This document shows positions 53,566-63,939 of a stretch of DNA of 64,000 nucleotides, piece after piece; the first letter of the stretch is position 1; each line of letters begins with the position of its first letter. Source of the DNA: Osedax fenrisi (Eukaryota; Annelida; Polychaeta; Sabellida; Siboglinidae). The notes under the pieces were generated by a model. The model saw only the letters and a program-made list of their open reading frames with translations, made no database searches and was not told where the DNA came from. The position numbers and the translations under genes are program-made. Where the stretch lies: contig OZ025245.1 of assembly GCA_964019155.1 (NCBI GenBank), positions 7,078,223-7,142,222 of the forward strand, in the 5' to 3' direction.

Positions 53566-54245
53566 AATCCCACAAGCCCACGAGCCCTCAATGCCACAAC
53601 CACACAAGCCCACAAGCCTAGTAGCCGACAAACCCACGCGCATACACGTTACAAGCCCACAAGCCTACAAGTGTGCAAGTGTACAAGCCTACAAGACGAG
53701 TATCCTACATGCCCACAAGCCTACAAGCCTACAAGTCTATACGCCAACAAACTCACAAGCATATAAGCCTACAAGCCTTCAAGCCTAGTGGTCTAGTAGC
53801 CTACAAGACGACAAGCCTACAAGCCCATAAGCCCATAAGCCCATAAACCCACAAACCCACAAACCTAGAAGCCCATAAGGCCACAAGCCTAGTAGGCTAC
53901 AAGCTTACAAGCCCATTAAGCCCACAAGTCTACAAGTATATAAGCCCACAAGCTCTCAAGCCTACAAGCACACAAGCCTACAAGACTAGTAGCCGACAAG
54001 CCAACGCGCATACTCGCCCACAAACCCACAAGCTAACAATCCCACAATCTCTCAAGCCCACAAGCCTTCAACCCAGAGATACATAAACTTACAAACCGAC
54101 AAACCGACAAGCCAACAAGCCTATTGTAGGCTTTACAATCCAACAAGCCTATAAGCCCACAAGCCCAGACGCCTACAAGCCTAGTAGCACACAAGCATAT
54201 AAGCCTAGTAGCCCTACATACCCACAAGCCCACAAGCACACAAGT
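53565..54245 (+). repeat. 8-bp minisatellite CAAGCCYA
   Basis: Units CAAGCCCA, CAAGCCTA and variants (CAAGCATA, CAAACCCA, CTAGTAGC) for about 680 bp. It has the same period as the neighbouring CAATCCCA family and differs mainly by T to G at position 4, so it is probably derived from it. Confidence 0.95.
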
Positions 54246-54324
54246 ACTGAAGAATGGGCGTCGCCGTGCTAAAGAACCTCGCCGGAGCAAACAGTGAATC
54301 TCTTAATGATCTCAGCGTGTTAGT
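54246..54324. other. Short non-repetitive GC-rich spacer
   Basis: GGGCGTCGCCGTGCTAAAGA and AACCTCGCCGGAGCAAAC: unique, GC-rich sequence between two minisatellites. Too short to assign. Confidence 0.5.
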
Positions 54325-54512
54325 AGTGTACCCCTCTCTCTCTGTTTTAGTGTAACGCATTGTACCCATCTCTCTGTTTTAGTGTATCGCATTGTACCCC
54401 CCTCTCTATGTTTTAGTGTAACGCATTGTACCCCCCTCTCTCTGTTTTAGTGTAACGCATTGTACCCCTCTCTCTGTTTTAGTGTAACGCACTGTACCCC
54501 TCTCTCTCTATG
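54325..54512 (+). repeat. ~33-bp minisatellite, about 5 copies
   Basis: TTTTAGTGTAACGCATTGTA followed by CCCCTCTCTCT; TTTTAG occurs near 54344, 54377, 54411, 54444 and 54476. Confidence 0.95.
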
Positions 54513-55038
54513 ATTCAGTTCATTTGAGGATCTCATTATGAGTGCGTTCAAATCTTCACCATAAGTGCACTTTCAACCACTGGTTGTCTAGTATGAATAA
54601 ATAGTAATACCAGTTGGATTTACTACCAATTAGATTTTTACATGCAGTAAATACAAGTTTCATGACCATCTGTGGTTGATAAACAACTCACCCCTAGTGT
54701 CTGCATAGTAGGAAGTCCTATGTATTACACACACATACACACACACACATTTCCTATTATTTTATGTTTTGTTTACATGTATTATTTATTTATTTACATT
54801 TATTTGTTCATATCATATTGTTTAATTTATAATGCATTATGAATTTTGTATAATGCATAATGAATTAAGTTATAATGCACAATGAAAGTACTATGAAAGC
54901 CTATTTGAGTCTTATTTAATAAACCTTCACCTCACTACCTCATTAATAGTAGATATAGTGTAAACCCTTACTAACACACACTACATTTATGATATATTAA
55001 CAAATTAAACCAGCATTTTTAAATTACTATATCATGCA
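54513..55038. other. Spacer without recognised gene
   Basis: Holds a short (AC)n run near 54,730-54,750 and ATGCATAATGAATT-type repeats near 54,832-54,885. No coding sequence seen. Confidence 0.6.
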
Positions 55039-55232
55039 CCTTGACATCACTATAGCATGCGTCTTGACATCTCTAGCACATACTAACCTTAACATCACTA
55101 GCACATACTAACCTTGACATCACTAGCTCATACTAACCTTGACATCACTAGCTCATACTAAACCTTGACATCACTAGATCATACTAACCTTGACATCACT
55201 AGCTCATACTAACCTTGACATCACTACCTTAC
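55039..55232 (+). repeat. 25-bp minisatellite, about 7-8 copies
   Basis: CATCACTAGCTCATACTAAC followed by CTTGA, repeated with slight variants (AGCACATAC, AGATCATAC). Confidence 0.95.
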
Positions 55233-55712
55233 AGAGAAGATAAATCCATGCTAACTGCAAGACAATTTGAAGAGTTGGTGACATTCTCCTCCGATCTACT
55301 GAAACAGTGAACATTGGGCACCTGCGATAATGACTTACTGATAGTCTACCTGCAGTCTAGTAATACAGTTAGAACTGCCATCTAGTGAGGAGATGTTCTC
55401 AGATAGGGAGAAACTATTATATTAATGTAATTAATATTTAATTTCTAAATTAATCTAAATTCCTCATTTATAAATATTCAGATATTGATAATTAAACGTT
55501 GTTATTACATTACTCTTACTATAGATCCTATTCCATCAATGCAATACATGTAATACATCTATTATATTGATCATTTAATATTATTTATCATTTATCATTT
55601 ATCATTTATACATCATATATTATAAGATTATATATGATGTAACCATTTAATATTGAAGTTTTATTTTTATAAGACGTGTATTATATTTCAGAATATTTAA
55701 ATATGAATTCTG
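55233..55712. other. Spacer without recognised gene
   Basis: Mixed-composition sequence to about 55,410, then AT-rich with an ATTTATCATTTATCATTTA run near 55,580. Nothing coding recognised. Confidence 0.6.
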
Positions 55713-55817
55713 CTCCCCCTAATTAAGCCCCACTCCCCCTAACTAAGCCCCACTCTCCCTAACTAAGCCCCACTCCCCCTAACTAAGCCCCACTCTCCCT
55801 AACTAAGCCCCACTCTC
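55713..55817 (+). repeat. 20-bp minisatellite, about 5 copies
   Basis: CCCCACTCCCCCTAACTAAG in tandem, with CTCTCCCT variants. It directly precedes gypsy element 3. Confidence 0.97.
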
Positions 55818-56391
55818 CAATGAGAACTACAAGAACTACAAGAAACAGGAGTCCAATAATTACATCAAACTTACATGTAGCAGACCAGGACATAAGATAC
55901 AAGGTTTTTATTAAATTATGTTAAACTATTCATACCCTTTAAAAATAGAATATATATATTATTTAAAGTTGACAAAGGGTCTTAAAGTAATGTACTATCC
56001 TTTAAGGTATACAATAACATTAGAAAGCCTACTTAACTAACCCCTATCCATACATACTCTTAGCATATGACAATAAACCTATTGCGACCTACGGCATAAC
56101 AATAATATGTTATAATTATAATGGCATATTATACGATATAAACTTCACTATAGTCGAATCCCCACAACCCCTTATAATATGACTAATAGACACATCTGCA
56201 GAAGGCTAAGCCTCATAAAAATATTATTCACAATAGACATAATCCCACCTATATCAAAACCACCCGCCAAAAATGATACCAGAATATTCCCCGTAACACT
56301 TCAAATAAGCCTCGACAAACAAGTACGACCCTTGTTACATGCGAATAAATGTGTCGAAATCAACTTTAAAGTATATATAGAGCTATAGCGT

Positions 56392-56620
56392 ATGATGTCC
56401 AAAGGAATCATCATATCGGTAAATAAGCCTACAGCATAGGTATCCAGCATAACATATGCACCAAAGAAGTAAGGTGACATCATGATATTATATGTAATAT
56501 GGTATTCCAACCAATGCGAAAGATTCCAGACACATCCAATAAGCAATTGGAAACTACCACCAAACAGCAGAAGCATACCATATATGTCCTCCACTAATAG
56601 GACATCACCCACATTTCATC
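56392..56620 (+). pseudogene. Gypsy RT N-terminal remnant
   Basis: The frame reads MMSKGIIISVNKPTA, stop, VSSITYAPKK, stop. This matches the 'ML..GII..S.SP.ASPI....KKDG' entrance to gypsy reverse transcriptases. The following sequence keeps patches such as RFQTHPISNWKLP in the same frame. Two or more stops; dead. Confidence 0.55.
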
Positions 56621-56889
56621 CAGTCCTTGCATCAAATTAATTCATATAAAGACACGTTCAGATCATAAAGAACATTATAAAAAATACATACATCAATAAG
56701 ATAACTAAAGCACTACTATCTTAGAGAAATAACCCTCAAAATGTGATGACCCCAGCCCTCTACACCTACTTTTACATCAATCCAAACATCAGAACGCACG
56801 AAACTACAAACACATCAAACAAACATAAATTAACTAGATGACATTACTCGCAAGAAAACCGCATACATCGTACAGAACGTTCAAATCTG

Positions 56890-57100
56890 TCAAATTCGAG
56901 ACTCCTTAAAATTCACATGATCCCCAGCTACCATTGTCAAGAAACGAACCAGAATCATATGTCATGTGTACCCATACGGGAAACATCCTATGACGTACAA
57001 GACATAAAATACGATCAACACCTACAACTAACCCCAAGAAAATTACACCACCATAGAGAATACCCCCACTCATACCCAAACACAACATTTATCTAATTAC
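56890..57100 (+). pseudogene. Gypsy integrase C-terminal remnant
   Basis: SPATIVKKRTRIICHVYP resembles the 'W.PA.V......' block after integrase, and a shifted frame then reads RETSYDVQDIKYDQHLQLTP, like 'RSY.V.....YRRNRRHL'. Located just before the polypurine run and LTR, as expected. Confidence 0.55.
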
Positions 57101-57248
57101 ACAACACCACCATCTGATAATAATACCATCCTCTCATACACAGCTATTATAGAACCAAAAGCAGCTTAGGAAACTATACGCCAAAGCTCCAGGAACAGGC
57201 ACACTCCCTACCGATTTGTCCTGTAATATATCTTCTTCTTGGAAGAGG

Positions 57249-57467
57249 TGATGTTATGTTATTATCACTATTACTTTGTGTATTATTATTATTATCTCGC
57301 ATTATACTAACACACGCCGAGTGCTAGGAATATGCCCATACATCAATCGATGCCGTCTCACATGATTAAGCAATGCTAGACGCCTATCTATAAGAGCCGT
57401 GATAAATGTACAAAGTTAATAAATAATGTTAAATACACGCATTGATTCTTTTTCTAATAACTTAACA
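57249..57467 (+). mobile_element. 3' LTR of gypsy element 3 (219 bp)
   Basis: Begins TGATGTTATGTTATTA directly after GGAAGAGG and ends TAATAACTTAACA. TGTTATGTTATTA (57252) and the inverse of the end (TGTTAAGTTATTA) differ by one base, good LTR termini. Internally GAGTGCTAGG, GCCGTCTCACATGA, a TATCTATAAGAG box and AATAAATAATG follow the order of similar motifs in the 23.9- and 24.7-kb LTRs, suggesting a related family. Confidence 0.75.
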
Positions 57468-58189
57468 ACTTGTATATACAAATATACTTTAATATAAATA
57501 CATTTCTGATTAATGATTCATATACAAATATAATAAATTTGATTTTGATAATTATGTTAATATTTGAATCAAATAATAATATTTATGTAATGTATTATTC
57601 TAATATAATTACACTAACAAATATAAATAAATGTAATACAATTAAATATATTTATGATTATTTGATACAAATACACAAAATCTGTTTTTGATATAAATTA
57701 AATTATTAATGTTGATCAAATACAAAGATTTATATAAGTTTTCAAGAATAATTAATTGATTATTGTTTAAATGAATATAACATAATTGATACAATTGATA
57801 TATTTAGTATTTTAATTTGAAATAAAATTGACATGTAAGAATCCATAATTAATTTATTATTCTTTTATACAAGACAATATTAATGACTAATATATATATT
57901 TAACTATATATTTTTATAAATATTTAAATATAATATCATACATATTAGTGTTGTAAATGATGTCGGGTAGTTTCGGGTAATTGACTACATGGAAGGTTTC
58001 GGGTATCAAAATATGATTTCGGTTCAATTACGATTTAAATACTAATAACTTATCATTATCGAAAATATAAAAAATGATTATTTAAAATTATAGTAAAAGT
58101 ATTTTATACAATATAAAATAAAATCTAACAATATAATTGGTTATCAATTAATTAGACAATAATTTTGTTATCAATGAGTTATACATAAT
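57468..58189. other. AT-rich DNA
   Basis: No gene. GTCGGGTAGTTTCGGGTAAT near 57,973 introduces a stretch that may belong with the following tandem repeat. Confidence 0.5.
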
Positions 58190-58495
58190 GTTACGGTCAG
58201 GTACGGCAGCAATGCATAATCATGAATAGCTATAAATTATAGCCTATAATTAATACAAAATGGATAGGTAAACAATAAAAAACATAATAAAGCCGGGTTG
58301 GGTTCGGCAGAAATTCAGAATCAGCAAGAGCTATAATTAATAAAAAATAGATAGGTAAACAATAAAAAGCATAATAAAGCTGTGTCGTGTACATCAGAAA
58401 TACAGAATTAGGAATCGCTATAATTAATAAAAAATAGATAGATAAACAATAAAAAAACATAGCAAAGCTAGCTCGGGTATGGCTATTATATCTAT
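58190..58495 (+). repeat. 88-bp tandem repeat, about 3.4 copies
   Basis: AAACAATAAAAA(A/G)CATA recurs at about 58269, 58357 and 58445, with GCTATAATTAATAAAAAATA and a GC-richer GGGTTGGGTTCGGCAG-type patch in each unit. The minus-strand ORF at 58230-58511 is a product of the repeat. Confidence 0.9.
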
Positions 58496-58745
58496 AAAGT
58501 CCATTCCACACTTAAACTATATGGAAATCCCTCGTATAATTATATACATTTTTACATGTATTAATTAAAATGTTAACGTTAGATTACATTTATTATGGAG
58601 AGTTAAAGTGAGGTATATAAATAGAAGTAAAACGTAAATACCTACGAATATTCGCATGCATTTTGAAAATAATTATGTTTTTATAGAAACGTTTGATATT
58701 CGCAAGTGAGGTAGATTAAACATATCCCATTATATTTATATTGAA

Positions 58746-59213
58746 TTAATACCAAAGATTTTCCGAAGAAAAGATATAACACTTACGCGAAATCGTGTTT
58801 TTCGAATTTGTATACAAAATACCCCAGTGCCACCTATAGCGGGTTACTTTTAGGAACTATGTGTTGTTTATAATGTAAATTCGTATTTAACTATACACTT
58901 TTAAAATGTTAAATAATATGCTTTAAATTAATATTTATATGATGAAAACTAAGTGTTCATTACTAATATATAACAAACAAATATGATATGTATGTTTTAA
59001 ATGATATAAGTATATATTTAGTAAGTAAAAGCTAATTTATATTGCATGTAATTTAATAGAGCAATGAAAACATTGTTGTATGCAAATAGAGCCGAACCTA
59101 AATATATTTCAGTGATTTCGATACTACTGCTAGCAGCGGTTGGGGATATTACTAAATTACGTTGCATGCATAGGGAGTGTTATATCTTTGCTTCGCAAAA
59201 TCTTTGTTAATAC
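58746..59213 (-). mobile_element. MITE family M7, copy D, 7-bp TSD
   Basis: Element 58753-59206 (454 bp), inverted relative to copies A-C. Ends CAAAGATTTTCCGAAGAAAA and TTGCTTCGCAAAATCTTTG. Flanked by TTAATAC at 58746-58752 and 59207-59213. Very close to copy C inside. Confidence 0.97.
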
Positions 59214-59715
59214 TAAATAAATAGGCTTACATAATTATATAAGTGTGTATATAATAATAATATATATTTATTGAATACAATACAAAGCGGATACAAATAT
59301 TATTATTAATCTATGTGTTAATAATATCGAATATATACTATTAAAACATATAAATTATTGAATGAATCATGATTGCATAAGTATTATAAATTAATTAAAA
59401 CATGCATAATAAAACTACACCATGTATTATTTTTACTATTTTTTTTGTGCATAACTTTTTTTTAAATAAAAATAAAAAAAAACTAAAATACGACTTCTAT
59501 TATATAATTTAATAATATGTCTAATGATATCAAATTTATTATAATAGCATCAATATAAAAAATCGTATTCTTATCGGTTTTATTCCTATGGTTTTATTTA
59601 TATCGTACCAATACATTATAGTTGGATTATTCGTAGACTATAAATGTATAGTATTTACATTTTATACTAGTTTGGTTTATAAATATTTAAAATTATTGTA
59701 ATATTACTAATATTA
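59214..59715. other. AT-rich DNA
   Basis: No gene or repeat recognised. Confidence 0.6.
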
Positions 59716-59769
59716 GATATTATCATCGATATAAAGAAAGTCGACTTTCTTTATATCGATGGATATTAT
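59716..59769. mobile_element. 38-bp insertion made of two fused TIRs, 8-bp TSD
   Basis: 59724-59761 is a perfect 38-bp palindrome: CATCGATATAAAGAAAGTC followed by its exact complement GACTTTCTTTATATCGATG. Flanked by GATATTAT at 59716-59723 and 59762-59769. The termini are those of the 17499-17978 element. There is no internal sequence at all. Confidence 0.95.
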
Positions 59770-60586
59770 ATAGAAATTTAAAATGAATTAATAATGTTAC
59801 ATTATTAAATGTAATATAATGAAAAATAAATAACTTATTGAAAAACAAATAATTCGAAAATCGTTACTATAGTATCTTACTTACGATTCTATATTCAATA
59901 ATATATAACATATATTTATATATTTATTTACTATATATAAATAGATAATTTATTGAAATATAATACATACTATATTTAATAATATATAAATTATTTATTA
60001 TTATTCAAATTTTGAAATAATCTGAAACAATAATATTGAAATTTAAATAATTACTACTATTTCCTAAGTTTTTATGAGTCATACAAATCTTTGATTATAT
60101 ATAGAAATTGATGTATATTTTTACAAAATAATAATAATATTTAATTCAAAATGTATATTTTTAATTAATAACATCTTTTATATTTGTATTCAATATATTT
60201 ATTCTAAAGTACATTTAATATATTAATTCATAAATTGCCATTTGACATATACGCATTAAGTTGCTGTATTTCGGTAAAAACAGTGTGTCTTAAAAACAGA
60301 GATTCCGTTTTTTTGTGTAACCAAGTATATACACGTAGAAATCTAAAAATGTAATTATTTATAGTCTATTCTCTATAAAACCAAATGATAATTAAATATA
60401 TTCATTATAATATAACGATTATTAAAATATTATTTAATTAGATACCAATTATTTCTCTAACATATAGTAATTCATAAATTAAAGTAGGTGGTTTACACAA
60501 AATTGTCGGCCTAATCTTCGTGTCAGCGTATTCCGTATTTATATGCCCGTTTTGTCTTCCCATTCCGTATATTATATATCTATATA

Positions 60587-60638
<52 letters not shown>

Positions 60639-60782
60639 AAAATACAATAAGCTATATTTAGACTGTTAATATTATGGTCATAAGAATATTGAACTACATT
60701 ACACTATATTATTAAAACTCGGTGATAATCATATGATATTCTTCATGAACAATACTATATTTGCATACATACACATATATAG
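59770..60782. other. AT-rich DNA with TA run
   Basis: No gene recognised. A (TA)n run spans about 60590-60634. Confidence 0.6.
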
Positions 60783-60847
60783 GGTGTACCCATCGATATA
60801 AAGAAAGTAAGAACGATATAAAGAACATGTGTATGTGTAGGTGTACC
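60783..60847 (+). mobile_element. Solitary CATCGATATAAAGAAAG end with 8-bp duplication
   Basis: CATCGATATAAAGAAAGT starts at 60791, directly after GGTGTACC (60783-60790); GGTGTACC recurs at 60840-60847. The intervening 49 bp has a second CGATATAAAGAA but no inverted right end. May be a decayed or rearranged insertion of the same family; chance cannot be excluded. Confidence 0.45.
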
Positions 60848-61139
60848 CTATATAGTATATAGTAGGCTATAGTAGACCCTATATACCCTGCTTAACTATA
60901 ATTAAGCATATAGCATGCTATATTCTGATAAGTGATACCCGCTTAATAATATGTATACATATATTCTGACATTAGTAAAACCAAAGAGATAAGGAGTTAA
61001 TGCGGTTAAATGCATAATACAGCTAATGTGAATGTGATCATAGATTGTGATCATAGATTGTGACCAAGTAGTAATAATCTAAATATAACTTTTAGGTGTA
61101 TGAATCATACAGTATGATGCAATAGTTAATTTATTGTTT

Positions 61140-61228
61140 GGTGATGTTTTATTATCTATATATATATTAATGCAATAGTATATATATATATAGTATATAC
61201 TATTGCATTGTATATATATATTATATAG

Positions 61229-61263
<35 letters not shown>

Positions 61264-61290
61264 GTATATAGTATATAATAGTATATATAG

Positions 61291-61335
<45 letters not shown>
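61140..61335. repeat. TA-rich palindromes
   Basis: ATGCAATAGTATATATAT and its inverse at about 61170-61208, followed by TATATAG / TA-rich runs to about 61,333. Confidence 0.85.
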
Positions 61336-61424
61336 GTAAATGAATTGTATCTATTATATTATTTACATATATTATTGTATATGTATATTACATATTACAT
61401 AACACATAACTATAACTATTACAT

Positions 61425-61665
61425 ACTATAACCAAAGGGCTTTGCTATAACTATACATAACTATGAGATATATAAATCGTAACTCTCCCTCACCAACGCG
61501 TCACGCCTCCTCTCTTCCACGCCACGCCTCCACGCCACGCCTCCGCGCGCTAACGCGCGCAATTTCTAAACAAAATTGCCGTTAAATGTCCGTTCAATAC
61601 GTATATAAACTTGAATATTCAATATATTACCAAAGCCCTGGGCTTTGATATTACTATGAATTATA
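61425..61665. repeat. Possible inverted-repeat element with GC-rich core
   Basis: ACCAAAGGGCTTTGCTATAA near 61,431 and ACCAAAGCCCTGGGCTTTG near 61,631 bracket a GC-rich patch (CACGCCTCC repeats, GCGCGCTAACGCGCGC hairpin, AATTGCCGTTAAATGTCCG). GC content contrasts sharply with the surroundings. No target duplication or family recognised. Confidence 0.45.
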
Positions 61666-62211
61666 TTTATAATACTTATATAGTAGATTATTTATTAAAC
61701 TTGCCTGACAATGTATTCATTTAAATTTACTAAATATAAAGTTTACAATCATAATTACAAATATGGAAATATTGTTGTGAATTAAAGGCGCCATATTTAT
61801 ATGACTAATAGTTTATTTATAGGTGATGACGCGCTATCATATTAGAATAAATAAATGTAATTCTATTAAATATAATATAATTTAGAAAATTAAATTTATT
61901 TGTAATATATACCTAGCATTGCTTTATTCAGAGATTTTATCATGATATTTTGTATGTATCCCTTCAAAATCATGTTTCTTATATTAATTCCAGCCTAGTA
62001 TCGAAATATCAGAGTCTCAGTCTTCTTCATGTCTTGTATACATATACCTGAGTTATTTTCTTCATAATTTTTCTATATAATAAACAATCTAAAATTATCA
62101 TCAAAATTGGATGTGGTCAAATTAACGATACGATTTTATATTTGTATAATAAACAAAAGATGACTAATTGTTAACAAGTCTATATTAATCAATAATGATA
62201 AAGTGATAACC
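61666..62211. other. AT-rich DNA
   Basis: No gene recognised. Confidence 0.6.
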
Positions 62212-62529
62212 TGTCGTCCATACTGACCTTACTAGAATACCTACAGCTAGATCCTCCACCACTAGTAGATTGAGAGTTTCTGCTCGGGAAGCTTGTAGCA
62301 ACAGTTTGACTCGTTTCGATGAATATCATTCGAGTAGTACGCTGATCTAGGGAAGAACCACACTTCTACCTGTGGCACTCAGACCTTATTACAGGTACAT
62401 CTCCACAGATCACATGTCTTACATTATGATATATTTTTTAACATTATTTAAATGTTATGACTACGTGCACATACATACAAAACAGAGAGAAAACAAGATT
62501 TTATTTCAAATCAGATATGAAAATATCTT

Positions 62530-62790
62530 TTCATTAATGTTTTGCACTTGGTAAAATCACTTTTAAAGCTTCTCTCTCATTTACCGGCGAATATAATTTC
62601 TCTTATTTTTAACATATCCTTTATAGTTTTTACATCTTCCTTGGAATGTAGTTTAAATTATCCTCCCACTCCTTCTGTAGTGGTTCTATATCGTGCAAGA
62701 TGTCGGCTACGGATGTGATTATGGATGATGCTACTGATGCCTCAATTCTGCCTAAATATAGTTTAATATGTCTGCTCAAGATTTAAATTT
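62530..62790 (-). pseudogene. Repeated-module coding remnant, module 3
   Basis: A minus-strand frame reads LSRHIKLYLGRIEASVASSI then ITSVADILHDIEPLQKEWED and stops; a shifted frame reads SKEDVKTIKDMLKIREIIF, and further on EREALKVILPSAKH. The DILHDIEPL and ALKVILPS blocks match modules 1 and 2 upstream. Protein-like composition with several frame breaks. Unrecognised family. A Ser-rich frame (TVATSFPSRNSQSTSGGG) lies further downstream at about 62,240-62,320. Confidence 0.4.
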
Positions 62791-62862
62791 CAAATTAAGA
62801 TATCACACTTAAATACAAATTATGAGAATGCTTAATTTAGCCGATGGTAATTCTAGAGTCAT

Positions 62863-63072
62863 CTATAATAGAAAATATTGTGTACATGTCATATACATCA
62901 TATTCACTTTCCTTAGGAGGATGAGAGTCTTTTCCCAGGTCGTTTTTAAACAAATTTTTACCCTATACTTCGTAACTAACTCTTTCGCCTTACTACAAGT
63001 CTCACATCTTCTAATATATGTTCTTATATCATGACATTCATAGGGTCCATGTTGTTCATTATTCAAATCCAT
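62863..63072 (-). pseudogene. CxxC-containing remnant, possibly integrase zinc motif
   Basis: The frame reads YECHDIRTYIRRCETCSKAK, then VTKYRVKICLKTTWEKTL. A 'DI..Y+..C..C...K' pattern is typical of the second half of the HHCC zinc domain of gypsy-like integrases, and the following basic segment is compatible. No upstream histidines and no catalytic core are seen, so this could equally be part of the unknown repeated-module protein around it. Ends at a stop after QYFLL. Confidence 0.3.
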
Positions 63073-63117
63073 CTATTGATCGCAGACTAGGTGTAGGATT
63101 AGCACTCTTAGTGAGAA

Positions 63118-63542
63118 CTATGTTAGTAATGGTGGCTGCCTGTATCCATCTACGAGAGAACTCTTGTACAGTTCTTCTACTGTAGTGGAGGGGCGTTGAG
63201 TTTCATCATTGCATCTTTGATAGATCTCCTCAGTACAACTTCCCACACGAACTCTGCAGACTTGACTCTTCATATACTTTTTCATGGCTTTTTTAGCTTC
63301 ATCCATAGGCAATACAACTTTTGAATCTGTTTGCTTACTATAGCTGTCCTATATGTTATCCATTGTTTTCCTGACATCTTCGAGATTATCGTTAGTTTTT
63401 TCGCATCAGTCATATGCAGGGTTAAGTCATCTTTTTTATCAGTTTTCCTCATTTCTTCGGTCTATTAGATTATTTTTCAAACCATATATATCTCTATGAT
63501 TTCTGAGCATTTCCGTATACAACTTAATGATATCAATATCAG
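63118..63542 (-). pseudogene. Repeated-module coding remnant, module 2
   Basis: From about 63,542 the frame reads ADIDIIKLYTEMLRNHRDIY then DRRNEEN and stops. After further breaks, 63312-63118 reads VVLPMDEAKKAMKKYMKSQV, then CTEEIYQRCNDETQRPSTTV and ELYKSSLVDGYRQPPLL before a stop. KLYTEMLR and VVLP align with module 1 in the same order. GC content is above the window average. No known family recognised. Confidence 0.4.
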
Positions 63543-63938
63543 CTGTATAAACAACTGTACAATACATATCGTCCCTGCAATACACTTATAATTAATCAAA
63601 CCTTTGGATTTTTCAATTTTAATTTTATTTTTGCTGTCAGTGACATTTGAACTAGGTAAAACAATTTTTAAAGCTCTATCATCTACAATCATCTGTTGAA
63701 TCTTAAAATATGTTGTTTCTTTTTCAGGCCTTCAATTGAAGGAAGTCATTGTCTCCTTTTCCTTCCTTTCTTTTCCAATATCCTTTTCCACCTCGTTCGC
63801 CTTCTTCTTCATCTCCTCCCCTATAGAGACAACATCTTCACGCTGAAAGAGGGCGTGGTCTCGTAAGTGTTCCGTATCGCGCAACATGTCGGTGTACAGC
63901 TTGTAGACGTCCCTTATGTAGTCTACCGAGGTAGACAT
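63477..63938 (-). pseudogene. Repeated-module coding remnant, module 1
   Basis: Best-preserved copy. ATG at 63938 opens MSTSVDYIRDVYKLYTDMLR, followed by a charged, coiled-coil-like stretch (EEMKKKANEVEKDIGKERKE) and MTSFN, then a TGA at 63732. The same frame continues beyond it with RPEKETTYFKIQQ and DDRALKIVLPSSNVTDS to a stop at 63477. An upstream in-frame stop just before the ATG supports the start. The TGA could be a disabling mutation; no splice donor that would bypass it was found. Function unknown. Confidence 0.45.
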
Positions 63939-63939
63939 C

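Larger units (their letters stand above)
55818..57467 (+). mobile_element. Decayed Ty3/gypsy element 3 with 3' LTR
   Basis: Plus-strand fragments: an RT N-terminal-like stretch (56392-56620), an integrase C-terminal-like stretch (about 56890-57100), a purine-rich run GGAAGAGG (57241-57248) and an LTR (57249-57467). The RT palm, RNase H and integrase core are missing, so there is a large internal deletion. Composition is C/A-rich compared with neighbours. Confidence 0.65.

Noticed and set aside
50483..53566. Long ORFs in the second palindrome, up to 257 codons on the minus strand
   Set aside because: Same reason: repeat-derived reading frames mirrored in both arms.
57955..58510. hAT-like element from AGTGTTGTAAATG to CATTCCACACTTA
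   Set aside because: Ends are only loosely inverted and no target duplication could be found.
62863..63072. Definite gypsy integrase on the minus strand
   Set aside because: Only the CxxC half of a zinc motif is seen; no histidines, catalytic core or flanking polymerase. Kept as a low-confidence alternative.
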